Assembly: GCF_001559595.1 (NCBI RefSeq)
Contig: NZ_LNTY01000029.1
Span: 62,001 to 126,000, forward strand
Direction of reading: 5' to 3'
Length of the DNA: 64,000 bases
DNA from: Enterovibrio coralii
GTDB lineage: Bacteria; Pseudomonadota; Gammaproteobacteria; Enterobacterales; Vibrionaceae
Below the pieces are notes generated by a model. It saw only the letters and a program-made list of their open reading frames with translations, did not search any database and was not told where the DNA came from. Position numbers and translations under genes: made by a program. Positions 9,527-18,260 of the stretch are shown here, piece after piece. Every line of letters begins with the position of its first letter. The stretch's first letter is position 1.

Positions 9527-9547
9527 CTAGATTGGCATGAGTAAAAG

Positions 9548-9558
9548 TTGTCAGACAA
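9548..9558. promoter_or_regulatory. FadR-subfamily GntR operator-like site 2
   Basis: TTGTCAGACAA, a perfect palindrome around one base, matching site 1 at all but the centre. It ends 19 nt before the phosphatase start codon, a position suited to blocking transcription. Confidence 0.6.
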
Positions 9559-9577
9559 GACAGGATGTCGCCTCACT

Positions 9578-10044
9578 ATGAAAAATCACCAAGCCAAAAA
9601 GATCCTCGTTGTATGTATGGGAAACATTTGCCGTTCTCCGACCGGAGAAGCCGTGCTAAGGCAAAAGGCGAGTGAGCGTGGCATCGACGTGTTTGTCGAC
9701 TCTGCGGGCACCATTGGATACCACGAAGCTCTAAACCGGATGCCAGAAGCCGAGCAGCGGGTGAAGCGCGCGGCTATGACTTCTCAGGGATTTACTCTCG
9801 CCCCGTGGTAATGGAAGACTTTGAACGCTTTGACATGATTCTGGCTTCAGATAAAGCCAACCTCGCTGACCTTCTCGATGACTGCCCAAAACAATACCGT
9901 GACAAAGTCTCTTTGTTTTTAAGCCATGGTGATTCCAAGCTGGATGAAATTCCCGACCCTTACTTTGGGGCAGGAAGAGGCTTTGAGCTGGTGTTAGATT
10001 TGATTGAAGACGCCAGTGACAGCATTTTGGATAAGTGCCAGTAG
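9578..10044 (+). CDS. Low-molecular-weight protein-tyrosine phosphatase (frame broken)
   Basis: A cytoplasmic cysteine phosphatase acting on phosphotyrosine. The P-loop CMGNICRS gives catalytic Cys13 and Arg19, and the general-acid DPYFG motif lies near the C-terminus. The frame breaks near 9728. Adding one G there (GAAGGCTCT) restores YHEGSKPDARSRAAGEARGY and joins the N-terminal part to the C-terminal one (VVMEDFERFDMILASDK onward), giving about 155 residues, normal for the family. I prefer the ATG at 9578 to 9548, because family members start close to the P-loop and the 9548 codon lies inside the second operator-like palindrome. No capsule or kinase genes are nearby, so the partner kinase is unknown. 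Confidence 0.88.
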
Positions 10045-10066
10045 CGTTTGAATTTTCACCTATATT

Positions 10067-10098
10067 GAAAAGCCTGTCCCTGTCAGGCTTTTCTTTTT
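10067..10098 (+). terminator. Terminator after tyrosine phosphatase
   Basis: A 10-bp stem GAAAAGCCTG / CAGGCTTTTC with a 7-nt loop, followed by TTTTTC. Confidence 0.88.
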
Positions 10099-10210
10099 CT
10101 TGCCTGCATTTGCTAAACACTGAGCAAACTCACGGTATAACCCTTGTTTAAAATAGTTTGCTCTTATAAATTTAGGATCTATAGCTGCCATTTTAGTTTG
10201 AGGTAAGGGA

Positions 10211-11185
10211 TTGAAACTTCAACAGCTCAAATATCTTAAAGCGATAAAGGACAACAATCTGAATGTGTCCGCTGCTTCACAATCGCTTTTCACTACGCAA
10301 CCAGGCGTCAGCAAGCAAGTAGGGTTGCTTGAAAAAGAGCTGGGTGTTCGCATCTTTGAACGCCGCGGTAAGAACCTGAGTGGTATCACACCGATAGGCG
10401 AGCGCATTCTGGAGCAGGTCGAGCGCATGCTTGCCTTGGAGCAGAAGATCAAAGCATTGGCGAACGAACACTTGGATCCAAGTGTAGGCACGCTGAACAT
10501 ATACACCACGCACACCATTGCGCGTTACCTGCTGCCAAACAGTGTGTCTTACTTCACCCGTAAGTACCCAAACATTAACTTCCACCTGCATCCGACACTG
10601 CCGTTGCAAACCAAGGGCGTGATCAGCAAGGGCCATTCAGACTTTTCTATCGTGGCGCATGATGTGGGCTTGGACAATGACTTGATTGTGTTGCCAGCAT
10701 ACCGTTGGACTCTGGGTCTGGTTGTGCCAGAAGATCATCCATTGGCTGACATTTCGAAGCCGACACTCAAGCAATTGGCTGAATACCCAATCTTGAGTTA
10801 CGAGCCGGGTGCGACGGGGCGTCGTACACAAGATGAAGCGTTTGAGCGAGAAGGATTGTCGCCGAACTACTTCATGACGGTGATGGATGCGGACGTGATC
10901 AAGCGTTATGTTCAGCTCGGCTTTGGTATCGGTATTGTGTCATCACTGGCAGCGCGAGATATCAAAAACACTGGGCTTAAGTACATTAACCTTGACCACT
11001 TGTTCGAGCCGTCGAATGCGTGGATTTGTTTCTCGAAAGACATCCTGCTGCAAAACTACATGTACGATTTCTTGACCTCATTCTCGCCGCATCTCACCAA
11101 AACTTTGATGGAAAATGTGTTGATGCAAAACAGCAGTGAGAAAGTGGACACCTTGTTCGAAGGGCTTGAACTCCCGGTTTACTGA
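10211..11185 (+). CDS. CysB-like LysR-family regulator (paralogue of the cysB in this window)
   Basis: A 324-residue LysR-type transcription factor of the CysB/Cbl group, the same length as CysB at 23123-24097. The N-terminal winged helix-turn-helix (residues 1-60, NVSAASQSLFTTQPGVSKQV) is followed by the periplasmic-binding-like effector domain. The HTH helix and effector signatures (TTHTIARYLLP, DADVIKRYVQLGFGIGI) are CysB-like but clearly diverged from the true CysB. It probably controls a subset of sulfur, sulfonate or related genes, as Cbl does in E. coli; the effector is unknown. Translation starts at TTG (10211) behind GAGGTAAGGGA, the only start consistent with the conserved MKLQQLKY opening. 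The rare start codon may keep its level low. Confidence 0.88.
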   Translation: MKLQQLKYLKAIKDNNLNVSAASQSLFTTQPGVSKQVGLLEKELGVRIFERRGKNLSGITPIGERILEQVERMLALEQKIKALANEHLDPSVGTLNIYTTHTIARYLLPNSVSYFTRKYPNINFHLHPTLPLQTKGVISKGHSDFSIVAHDVGLDNDLIVLPAYRWTLGLVVPEDHPLADISKPTLKQLAEYPILSYEPGATGRRTQDEAFEREGLSPNYFMTVMDADVIKRYVQLGFGIGIVSSLAARDIKNTGLKYINLDHLFEPSNAWICFSKDILLQNYMYDFLTSFSPHLTKTLMENVLMQNSSEKVDTLFEGLELPVY

Positions 11186-11199
11186 CGAACATCGAATAG

Positions 11200-11229
11200 A
11201 AAAAAACGCCAGCGACATGCTGCGTTTTC
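11200..11229 (+). terminator. Terminator after CysB-like gene
   Basis: AAAACGCcAGC / GCTGCGTTTT, a 10-bp stem with a single bulged C, ending in TTTTC. It lies between convergent genes and may work in both directions. Confidence 0.7.
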
Positions 11230-11244
11230 GTTTGTAGGCTAAGG

Positions 11245-11619
11245 CTACTGACCATCATTTTCCGGTGGTGTACGAATCACTCTGCCCTGATTGTTATTCA
11301 CCTCAGGGTGGTCAACCAGCAAGTGTTTTCTAATCGCTGGTGGCACAGGTTCATTCTCCGGGTGGTGATGGTGGTATATCGGCGTTTTAGGTCGATATAC
11401 ATGATGAGGTCGGTCACCTTCTATGACGGTGTCGGGAATGCGTTTCCCAATAATGATTTCGATGGCCGTCATTGGGTCGGACTCATCAACCTCAACCACT
11501 TGGGTTTCTGTGACCTCTTCGGCTGCACTCAGTGAAAATGCATAGCCACCCAAAAGGATTGGCACAAACACGAGTGCAAGTCGACGAAGCACTTTAGAGT
11601 TCAGATCTGCAAAATGCAT
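11245..11619 (-). CDS. Small His-rich exported protein after the antiporter gene
   Basis: I do not recognise a family. The product has 124 residues: a basic N-terminus, a hydrophobic stretch (LALVFVPILLGGYAFSL) and a probable cleavage after residue 33 (SAA), leaving about 91 mature residues. The mature part has no Cys and holds eight His, including HHVYRP and a run of four His (YHHHHPE), plus many Pro, Asp and Glu. The ATG sits 9 nt after the antiporter stop behind a strong GGGGGGAAAG site, so the two genes are surely co-transcribed. This suggests a periplasmic role linked to acid stress or polyamine export, such as pH sensing, metal binding or acid chaperoning. That is inference only. Confidence 0.75.
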   Translation of the reverse strand: MHFADLNSKVLRRLALVFVPILLGGYAFSLSAAEEVTETQVVEVDESDPMTAIEIIIGKRIPDTVIEGDRPHHVYRPKTPIYHHHHPENEPVPPAIRKHLLVDHPEVNNNQGRVIRTPPENDGQ

Positions 11620-11628
11620 CTTTCCCCC

Positions 11629-12948
11629 CTAGGCCATTGAGCCATTGTCTCTGTTGTCGCGCGCCGCGATGAAGCCATAGAAAATATAGCCAAACAGCGT
11701 CAAGATTGCGCCATAGAAGACGGCCGATTGACCACAGGCGTAGACGCCATAAATACTGTAAACCACCGCCAAGGTGCCGATGAGTGCGCCCGTTTGGTAT
11801 TCCTTCTTGCTGACATTTTTCTTGCGAAGGATCACTTCGAGACCCGTCAGTGACAGAATGTACGGCACCATGTTGATAAATACCGCCAAGTTAAGCAGGA
11901 CGTTAAACTGATTTACGAGGTTTGGCGAAATGGTCATGAGTGCGAGTGCCAGCTCCAGACCTAGCATGATTAACATGCCTTTGATAGGTGCGTCTGCTTT
12001 GTTTACCTCACCAAATACTTTTGGGAAAAGCTTGATGTCTGCTGCGGCTTTTGACACTTGCGCATTCGTGAACTGCCAACCCAGCAAAGAGCCGATACAG
12101 GCGATAACAGCCAAGGCTGTGATGATGCTACCGACCGTTTCGTTAAACATATAGGTATAAACCAGACCAAATGGCGCGTCCGATTTCGCAAGTTCAGCGT
12201 TTGGAATAATGCCTTGAATCACCGAGGTGGAAGCGATATACACAATGGCGGTAAAGCTGGTGGCGAGCATACATGCCAAGGGGACATTCTTTTCGGGGTT
12301 TTCAACGGCCCCCGAGTTAGCCCCTGCAGACTCTATCCCGAGAAACGCCCAGAGCGTCAAAGCAATACCCGATGATATCGCGGTGATGTTCGTGTCTTGG
12401 TGCGGGTTCCATGCTTCTGCAAACACGTCTGGTTTAAACCAAAACCAACCCGCGATAGAAAGACCCACCACAGGAATAATGATACCCCATACGGTAATTG
12501 CCGAAATTTGCCCTGTGATTTTTGGTCCCCAAAAGTTGGCTACCATGGTCACGACAAGGATCGCGACAACGGCAATGAAAGTGTGGATAGGGGTGGTTTT
12601 AATCCAAGGGAAAAACGGTACTAAGTAACCGGCTGCCGAAACGGCAATTGCAACCGCACTGATTACGAGGCAGACGTAGTAAGTGTAAGAGGCGATAAAA
12701 AACGAGGATTTTCCGTGTGCTTCGTTAGCATACGCAGACATACCACCGTCTTTGTTGCAGTACATACCGCACTTTGCAAAGGCATAAGCGATACACATCG
12801 CACCAATTGCGGTCACTATCCACGAAAGCAGGGAAATCGCCCCTGTCTGCGCCAAACTGGCCGGCAGCATTATGATGCCTGACCCCATCATGTTGACCGT
12901 CACTATGGTAGTGAGGCCAACCAATCCCATTTTGTTTCCTGATGCCAT
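11629..12948 (-). CDS. PotE-type amino acid/polyamine antiporter
   Basis: A 439-residue APC-superfamily exchanger with about 12 membrane helices. The sequence follows PotE (putrescine-ornithine antiporter) closely: NKMG opening, VNMMGSGIIMLP, FAKCGMY, KITGQISAITVWG, LWAFLGIESA, SLLGWQFTNAQ and ISPNLVNQFNVL. AdiC is more distant. It exchanges external amino acid for the internal decarboxylation product, exporting a proton equivalent. The neighbouring divergent gene is an arginine decarboxylase, so arginine/agmatine may be the real pair despite the PotE-like sequence. The start at 12948 (MASGNKMG) has a GGAGAACAAGC ribosome site; the longer frame to 13038 adds 30 residues of no family character. 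It is followed by the His-rich protein gene. Confidence 0.9.
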   Translation of the reverse strand: MASGNKMGLVGLTTIVTVNMMGSGIIMLPASLAQTGAISLLSWIVTAIGAMCIAYAFAKCGMYCNKDGGMSAYANEAHGKSSFFIASYTYYVCLVISAVAIAVSAAGYLVPFFPWIKTTPIHTFIAVVAILVVTMVANFWGPKITGQISAITVWGIIIPVVGLSIAGWFWFKPDVFAEAWNPHQDTNITAISSGIALTLWAFLGIESAGANSGAVENPEKNVPLACMLATSFTAIVYIASTSVIQGIIPNAELAKSDAPFGLVYTYMFNETVGSIITALAVIACIGSLLGWQFTNAQVSKAAADIKLFPKVFGEVNKADAPIKGMLIMLGLELALALMTISPNLVNQFNVLLNLAVFINMVPYILSLTGLEVILRKKNVSKKEYQTGALIGTLAVVYSIYGVYACGQSAVFYGAILTLFGYIFYGFIAARDNRDNGSMA

Positions 12949-13051
12949 GCTTGTTCTCCACCGCTTGGGCTTTACTTGATATGCGGAAATGAGTTTCTTC
13001 CATGCACTGCCTCTACAGAGCATATAAGAGTCGCGCAAAAATGTGACATTT

Positions 13052-13076
13052 CTCGTGCTACAGAAAATTGCACGAG
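13052..13076. promoter_or_regulatory. Inverted repeat in the adiA/antiporter divergent region, site 1
   Basis: Arms CTCGTGC (13052-13058) and GCACGAG (13070-13076) flank TACAGAAAATT. The inner ACAGAAAATTG recurs exactly 90 bp downstream in site 2. Located 104 bp upstream of the antiporter start. Confidence 0.5.
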
Positions 13077-13140
13077 CCGTCGAAATGAAAGTAGATGCTG
13101 GGGCAGGGGAGGTTTGAATCGTTTACAAGACAGAGTGATA

Positions 13141-13165
13141 GATCAAATCACAGAAAATTGTGATC
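13141..13165. promoter_or_regulatory. Inverted repeat in the adiA/antiporter divergent region, site 2
   Basis: TCACA-GAAAAT-TGTGA forms 5-bp perfect arms within GATCAAATCACAGAAAATTG and the bases that follow. It shares the 11-mer ACAGAAAATTG with site 1. The CRP half-sites here face the wrong way for CRP. Located about 145 bp upstream of adiA. Confidence 0.5.
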
Positions 13166-13309
13166 AATGCAGTTGTAGGGTCGAACCGTTTTCTTTTTTT
13201 TCATAGTTGCTCTTTTGCGACTTTGCGTTGCTATGCTCTCTTCTATGGTGAATGAGTCTCAATAAACATTTGAGCGTTCTCTTCTTCATGTACAGTGCTG
13301 GGGTAGGCT

Positions 13310-15604
13310 ATGAAAACCTATGGAAAGAAATTTAATGTTCTGATTTTAGAAGAGGCCCACAGAGAGGGTGTTGTTGGAAACGCAATCGACAGATTGGTTT
13401 CTGAGCTCGAAGAGGGCGGAGCACGAGTCATGGTCGCCAACAGTTTTGATGACTGTTACTCCATGATTTTCACGAATACGGCACTGGATTGCTTGATGTT
13501 AACGTCAGCAATGAGTGGCTCTCAGGCAGAGGAAAACGACAGGTTCTTTGTGCTGATTGATAAGCTCAACCGTCGCCAGCAAGGCGTCCCCGTATTCCTC
13601 TTAGCAGAACGTAAAAAAATCACGCTGCATGTCACCAAAGAAATGATGGAAAAGGTTGATGAATTCGCATGGATTCTTGAAGACACGCCTGATTTCATCG
13701 CTGGTCGAGCAATTGCAGCAATGACGCGCTACCGAAATCAACTTCTTCCTCCACTGATGTCGGCATTGATGAAATATGACGACATCCACGAGTACTCATG
13801 GGCTGCACCGGGCCACCAAGGTGGTGTAGGCTTCACCAAAACACCTGCGGGTCAGCGCTTCTATAACTACTACGGTGAAGGGATCTTCCGTACAGATATG
13901 GGGATTGAGCGTGGCAGTTTAGGTTCTTTGCTCGACCACACGGGGTCGTTTGGTGAGAGTGAGCGATACGCAGCAAAAGTCTTTGGCGCACACCAATCGT
14001 ACTCGCTGGTAACCGGTACATCAGGTTCAAACCGTACGATCATGTCGGCGTGTATGAACGAGAATGACTTGGTCATTTGTGACCGAAACTGTCACAAGTC
14101 TATCGAGCAAGGTTTGATGTTATCAGGCTCACGTCCCGTGTATTTGGTGCCAACACGTAACCGTTACGGCATCATCGGCCCGATTTATCCAGACCAACTG
14201 TCTAAGCCTGTGCTGGATCAGCGCGCGAAAGAGTACTCACTCACAAAAGACTACGCAGACCAACGTGCTGTGTATGCGGTGTTGACCAACTGTACCTATG
14301 ATGGGCTGTGTTATAACGCAAAACGCGCTCAAGACATTTTGGCAGAGAGCAGTGACCGTATTCACTTCGATGAAGCTTGGTATGGTTATGCGCGCTTTAA
14401 CCCGATTTATGAAAACCACTTTGCGATGCGCGGCGATCCGGTAGACGACCCAGATGGTCCAACCGTGTTCGCTACGCACTCGACGCACAAACTTCTCAAT
14501 GCATTGTCTCAAGCATCATGGCTGCATGTGCGTAACGGTAAAGGCGCGATCAGTTATGAACGCTTTAACCAAGCGTACATGATGCACGCTACCACCTCAC
14601 CGCTGTATGCAATCAGTGCATCGAATGACATTGCGGTATCGCAAATGGCGGGTAACCGTGGGCATTCATTGACGCTGGAAGTGATTCGCGAAGCGGTGGA
14701 CTTCCGTCAGGCAATGGGCCGCTTGAATCGCGAATACAACGAGAAGGGCGATTGGTTCTTCAAACCTTGGAACGCGGAAGTGGTGAAAGATCCAGAAAGT
14801 GGTCAATCCTATGCGTTTGAAGATGCACCTGCCGATCTGTTGTGTGAAAGCCAAGATGCGTGGGTCATGCACCCAGGCGACAACTGGCACGGCTTCAAAG
14901 ACATGCCTGCGGACTGGTGTATGCTCGACCCCATCAAGGTCAGCATCCTCGCGCCGGGTATGGGTGATGATGGCAAACTGCTGGACACGGGTGTGCCAGC
15001 CGCGCTGGTAACCTTGTACCTAGGACGCTTTGGTATTGTGCCAACCCGTACTACGGATTTCCAAGTGATGTTCCTGTTCTCAATGGGTATCACCAAAGGT
15101 AAGTGGGCAACGCTGGTGAATACCCTGATGGCATTTAAACGCCATTACGATGCAAACACACCTCTTGCTGATGCCTTGCCTGATTTGGTGGCAGACTTCC
15201 CAGATGCTTACGGCGATTTGGGTCTGAAAGACTTGGGTGACAAGATCTTTGCCTACCTCAAGAAACACAACCCAGGCGAGGTGCTGAACGCGGCTTACGA
15301 GACGCTGCCAGAAGCCATCATGACGCCACGTGCTGCTTTCCAAGCGATTGTGGCTGACAACGTGGAAATGGTGCCTTCTCATCAATTGGTTGGTCGTGTC
15401 GCGGCGAATGCGGTTATCCCTTACCCACCAGGCATTCCAATGCTGATGTCAGGTGAAAGCTTTGGTGATGAAAGCAGTCCGCAAATCAACTACCTCAAGA
15501 GCCTCGAAGTGTGGGATGAAGAGTTCCCAGGTTTTGAGAAAGAAACAGAAGGGACAGAGCTTCACGATGGCGTTTACCACGTGATGTGTGTGAAAAACGT
15601 CTAG
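13310..15604 (+). CDS. adiA: Biodegradative (acid-inducible) arginine decarboxylase, AdiA type
   Basis: A PLP-dependent fold-type I decarboxylase converting arginine to agmatine and CO2, consuming a cytoplasmic proton. At 764 residues it is close to E. coli AdiA (about 755). A wing domain (about 1-130) is followed by the catalytic core, with FDEAWYGYARF and the PLP Lys394 in ATHSTHKLLNALSQAS. Both this signature and the downstream stretches (FNQAYMMHATTSPLYA, KPWN.EVV, GIVPTRTTDFQ, ETEGTE..DG.YHVMC) match AdiA rather than LdcC/CadA or SpeF. The start ATG follows GGGGTAGG. It is divergent from the antiporter gene with about 360 bp between start codons. Confidence 0.93.
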   Translation: MKTYGKKFNVLILEEAHREGVVGNAIDRLVSELEEGGARVMVANSFDDCYSMIFTNTALDCLMLTSAMSGSQAEENDRFFVLIDKLNRRQQGVPVFLLAERKKITLHVTKEMMEKVDEFAWILEDTPDFIAGRAIAAMTRYRNQLLPPLMSALMKYDDIHEYSWAAPGHQGGVGFTKTPAGQRFYNYYGEGIFRTDMGIERGSLGSLLDHTGSFGESERYAAKVFGAHQSYSLVTGTSGSNRTIMSACMNENDLVICDRNCHKSIEQGLMLSGSRPVYLVPTRNRYGIIGPIYPDQLSKPVLDQRAKEYSLTKDYADQRAVYAVLTNCTYDGLCYNAKRAQDILAESSDRIHFDEAWYGYARFNPIYENHFAMRGDPVDDPDGPTVFATHSTHKLLNALSQASWLHVRNGKGAISYERFNQAYMMHATTSPLYAISASNDIAVSQMAGNRGHSLTLEVIREAVDFRQAMGRLNREYNEKGDWFFKPWNAEVVKDPESGQSYAFEDAPADLLCESQDAWVMHPGDNWHGFKDMPADWCMLDPIKVSILAPGMGDDGKLLDTGVPAALVTLYLGRFGIVPTRTTDFQVMFLFSMGITKGKWATLVNTLMAFKRHYDANTPLADALPDLVADFPDAYGDLGLKDLGDKIFAYLKKHNPGEVLNAAYETLPEAIMTPRAAFQAIVADNVEMVPSHQLVGRVAANAVIPYPPGIPMLMSGESFGDESSPQINYLKSLEVWDEEFPGFEKETEGTELHDGVYHVMCVKNV

Positions 15605-15631
15605 CTTGCTAATTCTTCCTGAGAGATAAAG

Positions 15632-15660
15632 AAAAGGCCGGATCATATCCGGCCTTTTTT
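15632..15660 (+). terminator. Terminator after adiA
   Basis: A 12-bp perfect stem AAAAGGCCGGAT / ATCCGGCCTTTT with a 3-nt loop, followed by T. Confidence 0.94.
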
Positions 15661-15683
15661 ATTTTAGGGGGAGTCAGCTTGTC

Positions 15684-16871
15684 TTATGAACAAGCGATGC
15701 GAACGAAGATTTGCGCGCCGATCAGCAGGAAATCGTCATCCACGTAGTAAGGGCTTGAGTGCAGGTAGTTACAAATGCCTGCTTCTGCGTTACCACTGCC
15801 CAGGAAGAACATCGCGCCTTTCTGGTTTGCAGCCGCGTTAACCATCAGGCTGAAGTCTTCAGAACCTGTCATTGGTTTGCCGTGTGGGTCCAGACGATCT
15901 GCAGGAACAGTCGCTTGAGCCGCATCAACAACGCGCTGGTACGCTTCTGGGTGGTTGATTACCGCAGGGTAACCTTCACATTCCATGGTGGTTTTGAAAC
16001 CACGGATTTCACTTTCTTTCACGAAAGTGCCGAAGCTGTCTTTCAGGATTTGGTCAGTTTCCGCGTCCATTGCACGGATTGTACCGCGAGCCTGTGCGTA
16101 GTCAGGGATTGCATTGGGGATGCTACCGCCGTTGAACATACCACAACCGAATACAGCTGGGCTGAATGGGTTAGTACGTTTTGCAACAACGTAGTCCATG
16201 TCCATGATGATACGGCTAGCTTCACGAATTGCGTCCATACCTTTTTGAGGTGTAGAACCGTGCGCTGAAACACCGTGTACTTCCAGTGTCCAAGCTGAAC
16301 CGTAAGACGACATGATGCCGTTGTTGATTTTCACCATGCCGTATTCCAGTGCCGCGTCATTGTGCAGTGCATACACTTCCGCAACGCCTTCCATACAACC
16401 CAGCTCAACCATTTTGCTCGCGCCAGGTACACGCATGTCTTCTTCTGCCATTTGGAAAACAAAGCGAACGTTGTGTTTCAGTTCTTCTTTGTTTTCTGAC
16501 AGGTATTTCGCTGCGGTCAGGATGATAGCCATGTGGGTATCGTGACCACAGTTGTGTGAACGACCTTCGTGAGTAGAACGGTACTCGTTGTCGGTCATGT
16601 CTTGCATTTCCAGTGCGTCCATGTCCGCACGGAATGCTACGCGAGCCCATTCTGGGTTCACGGTCAGGTCAGCGATAAAGCCAGTGAAACCTTCGTAAGT
16701 GGTCAGCGAGTAACCCATCTCTGTCATCAGTGCCTGACAGTACGCAGAGGTTTTGAATTCTTCACCTGATACTTCAGGGATCTGGTGCAGATCGCGACGG
16801 GTCTTGATGCTGAACTCATGCAGGCCCAGCAGTTTGCCGTCCAGATTAAAATTGCTGTACTTAGCTGACAT
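15684..16871 (-). CDS. M20D-family amidohydrolase (hippurate/N-acyl amino acid hydrolase type)
   Basis: A cytoplasmic metallopeptidase-like hydrolase of 395 residues that removes acyl or aminobenzoyl groups from amino acids or similar amides. The metal-ligand motifs of the M20 family are present: RADMDALEM, NCGHDTHM, FQMAEED and GSEDFS. The dimerisation (lid) domain lies in the middle. The exact substrate cannot be read from the sequence. The ATG directly follows the stop codon of the upstream membrane gene, so it is the last gene of a three-gene operon with two membrane proteins. That suggests the substrate is imported by them, much as AbgT feeds AbgAB. Confidence 0.88.
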   Translation of the reverse strand: MSAKYSNFNLDGKLLGLHEFSIKTRRDLHQIPEVSGEEFKTSAYCQALMTEMGYSLTTYEGFTGFIADLTVNPEWARVAFRADMDALEMQDMTDNEYRSTHEGRSHNCGHDTHMAIILTAAKYLSENKEELKHNVRFVFQMAEEDMRVPGASKMVELGCMEGVAEVYALHNDAALEYGMVKINNGIMSSYGSAWTLEVHGVSAHGSTPQKGMDAIREASRIIMDMDYVVAKRTNPFSPAVFGCGMFNGGSIPNAIPDYAQARGTIRAMDAETDQILKDSFGTFVKESEIRGFKTTMECEGYPAVINHPEAYQRVVDAAQATVPADRLDPHGKPMTGSEDFSLMVNAAANQKGAMFFLGSGNAEAGICNYLHSSPYYVDDDFLLIGAQIFVRIACS

Positions 16872-17321
16872 TTAGATAATCCCTTTCATTTGGAAGCCGA
16901 TTTGCGCAACCATTGATGCGCCGAAGAAACAGCTAGTTGCAACAATCAGGAAGATAACGATAACTTTCCAAGACATCTTCTTCAGTTCTTCCATCTGGCC
17001 GCCTACAGACAGACCAGCGAATGCTAGCAACGGTACACACACTGACAGGAACTGGATCTTACCCACAGACTCCAGGAAGTAAGTGCGAACCGGCGTATCT
17101 GGAAGACAGATCAAAATACCGATGATGGTTGCGTATGCGAACGTTGGTAGAGAAGAAGGAATGAACTTCTTAGCAACCAGCGACAGGAAAACGATCACTG
17201 ACATCGCGATGAAGCTGTCAACCATCTCAAGTGGCGCAGTACCGTTCGTCAGGAATTGGGTAAAACCAGCCAGTACAATCGCAAGAGACACCAGCTTCAT
17301 GTCGTTAAAAATGGCTTTCAT
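16872..17321 (-). CDS. Small integral membrane protein, partner of the DUF3100 protein
   Basis: 149 residues with about four or five hydrophobic helices and short loops (PDTPVRTYFLESVGKIQF, GGQMEELKKMSW). I do not recognise a named family. It starts 4 nt after the DUF3100 gene and its stop touches the M20 amidohydrolase start, so all three are translationally linked. The likely picture is a two-component transporter made of this protein and the DUF3100 protein. The direction of transport and the ligand are unknown. Confidence 0.8.
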   Translation of the reverse strand: MKAIFNDMKLVSLAIVLAGFTQFLTNGTAPLEMVDSFIAMSVIVFLSLVAKKFIPSSLPTFAYATIIGILICLPDTPVRTYFLESVGKIQFLSVCVPLLAFAGLSVGGQMEELKKMSWKVIVIFLIVATSCFFGASMVAQIGFQMKGII

Positions 17322-17324
17322 GGC

Positions 17325-18147
17325 TTATTTACCTTTGTTACAGATTTTGTAGAGAAGTTCAGCCAGTGGCAGACCTAGGAAGGTCAGCGACAGAGCACCC
17401 AGTACTGAAGACAGCAGGTTAGATGCTGCAGCGATACTCAGAACTTGCTTCGCCATTTCTGGATCCAGACCTGAAACCAGTGCGCCTGATGCTGCGCTCA
17501 GCATTGAGCCTGAACCTACGCCCGAGCCTGCTGCCAGAGCCAGTGGGTGAAGACCTGTAAGTGGTGCGATACTGCCAAGAACAGAGAACCAAAGGGTGCC
17601 GATCACAGAACCACACAGGTAGATAGCCAGTACGCCAACGTACTCAGGCTACCGGTGCCGAATTTACCTTGAATAACAGCGATTGAAGGCTCACGCTGAT
17701 AGAAGAACATGCGCCGATCGCTTTACGGCCAAAGCCAAATTTCACAGCCAGAGGAACAGCAACCAGAATAGGAAGCAGGTTACCCAGCTCTTGCAGAAGC
17801 AGAGGAACACCCGCGTCGATGATCATTTCTAGGTTAGGGATGATCATGCCTGCGTATTGCGTGCCCAGAACCAGAAGACAGTAACCTACCATCTTGCCGC
17901 AGAAACCTTCTTCTTTCTCAGTGAAGATTTTGCCCCATGCTTTAACTTTTGTTTTGGTCCAGTTAACAGACAGAGCCATACCGAACATTACTGCGAACAG
18001 CATTGGTAGGATGGAAATGGTAGCAAAGCCCAGGTTGATTTTTTGGGTGCCGATAAGGAATTGCGAAACGAAAATTAGCGCAGCAACTGCGATGACACTG
18101 GTCATCACGATACGCGCTTGTCCGCCTTTGTTTTCTACGTTGCTCAT
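17325..18147 (-). CDS. DUF3100 membrane protein (frame broken twice)
   Basis: A polytopic membrane protein of the DUF3100 family. The N-terminal 155 residues are in frame from ATG 18147 (behind GAAGAAG) up to GRKAIGACSSIS. Adding one base near 17695 gives REPSIAVIQGKFGTGS, and a second near 17648 gives PEYVGVLAIYLCGSVIGTLW, which continues into the C-terminal 93-residue part rich in GSGVGSGSMLSAASGAL. Restored length is about 274 residues. Both missing bases extend a run of identical bases, so sequencing error is likelier than decay. First gene of an operon with a second membrane protein and an M20 amidohydrolase. Confidence 0.82.
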
Positions 18148-18260
18148 ACTTCTTCATCAAGTAAATGTGGAATCCAGGGCGATTATAGGGAGTGCGGAAA
18201 AGGGAAACGTGAATGAGATCAATAGTTGATTCCGGTATCTAGATGAAAACTAAATATCAT

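Noticed and set aside
11629-12948. Firm naming of the antiporter as AdiC because it faces adiA
   Set aside because: The sequence itself follows PotE much more closely than AdiC, so only the family is called.
13141-13165. CRP site in the adiA upstream region
   Set aside because: AGTGA...TCACA has 9 bases between half-sites instead of 6. The other pair, TCACA-N6-TGTGA, has the half-sites reversed.
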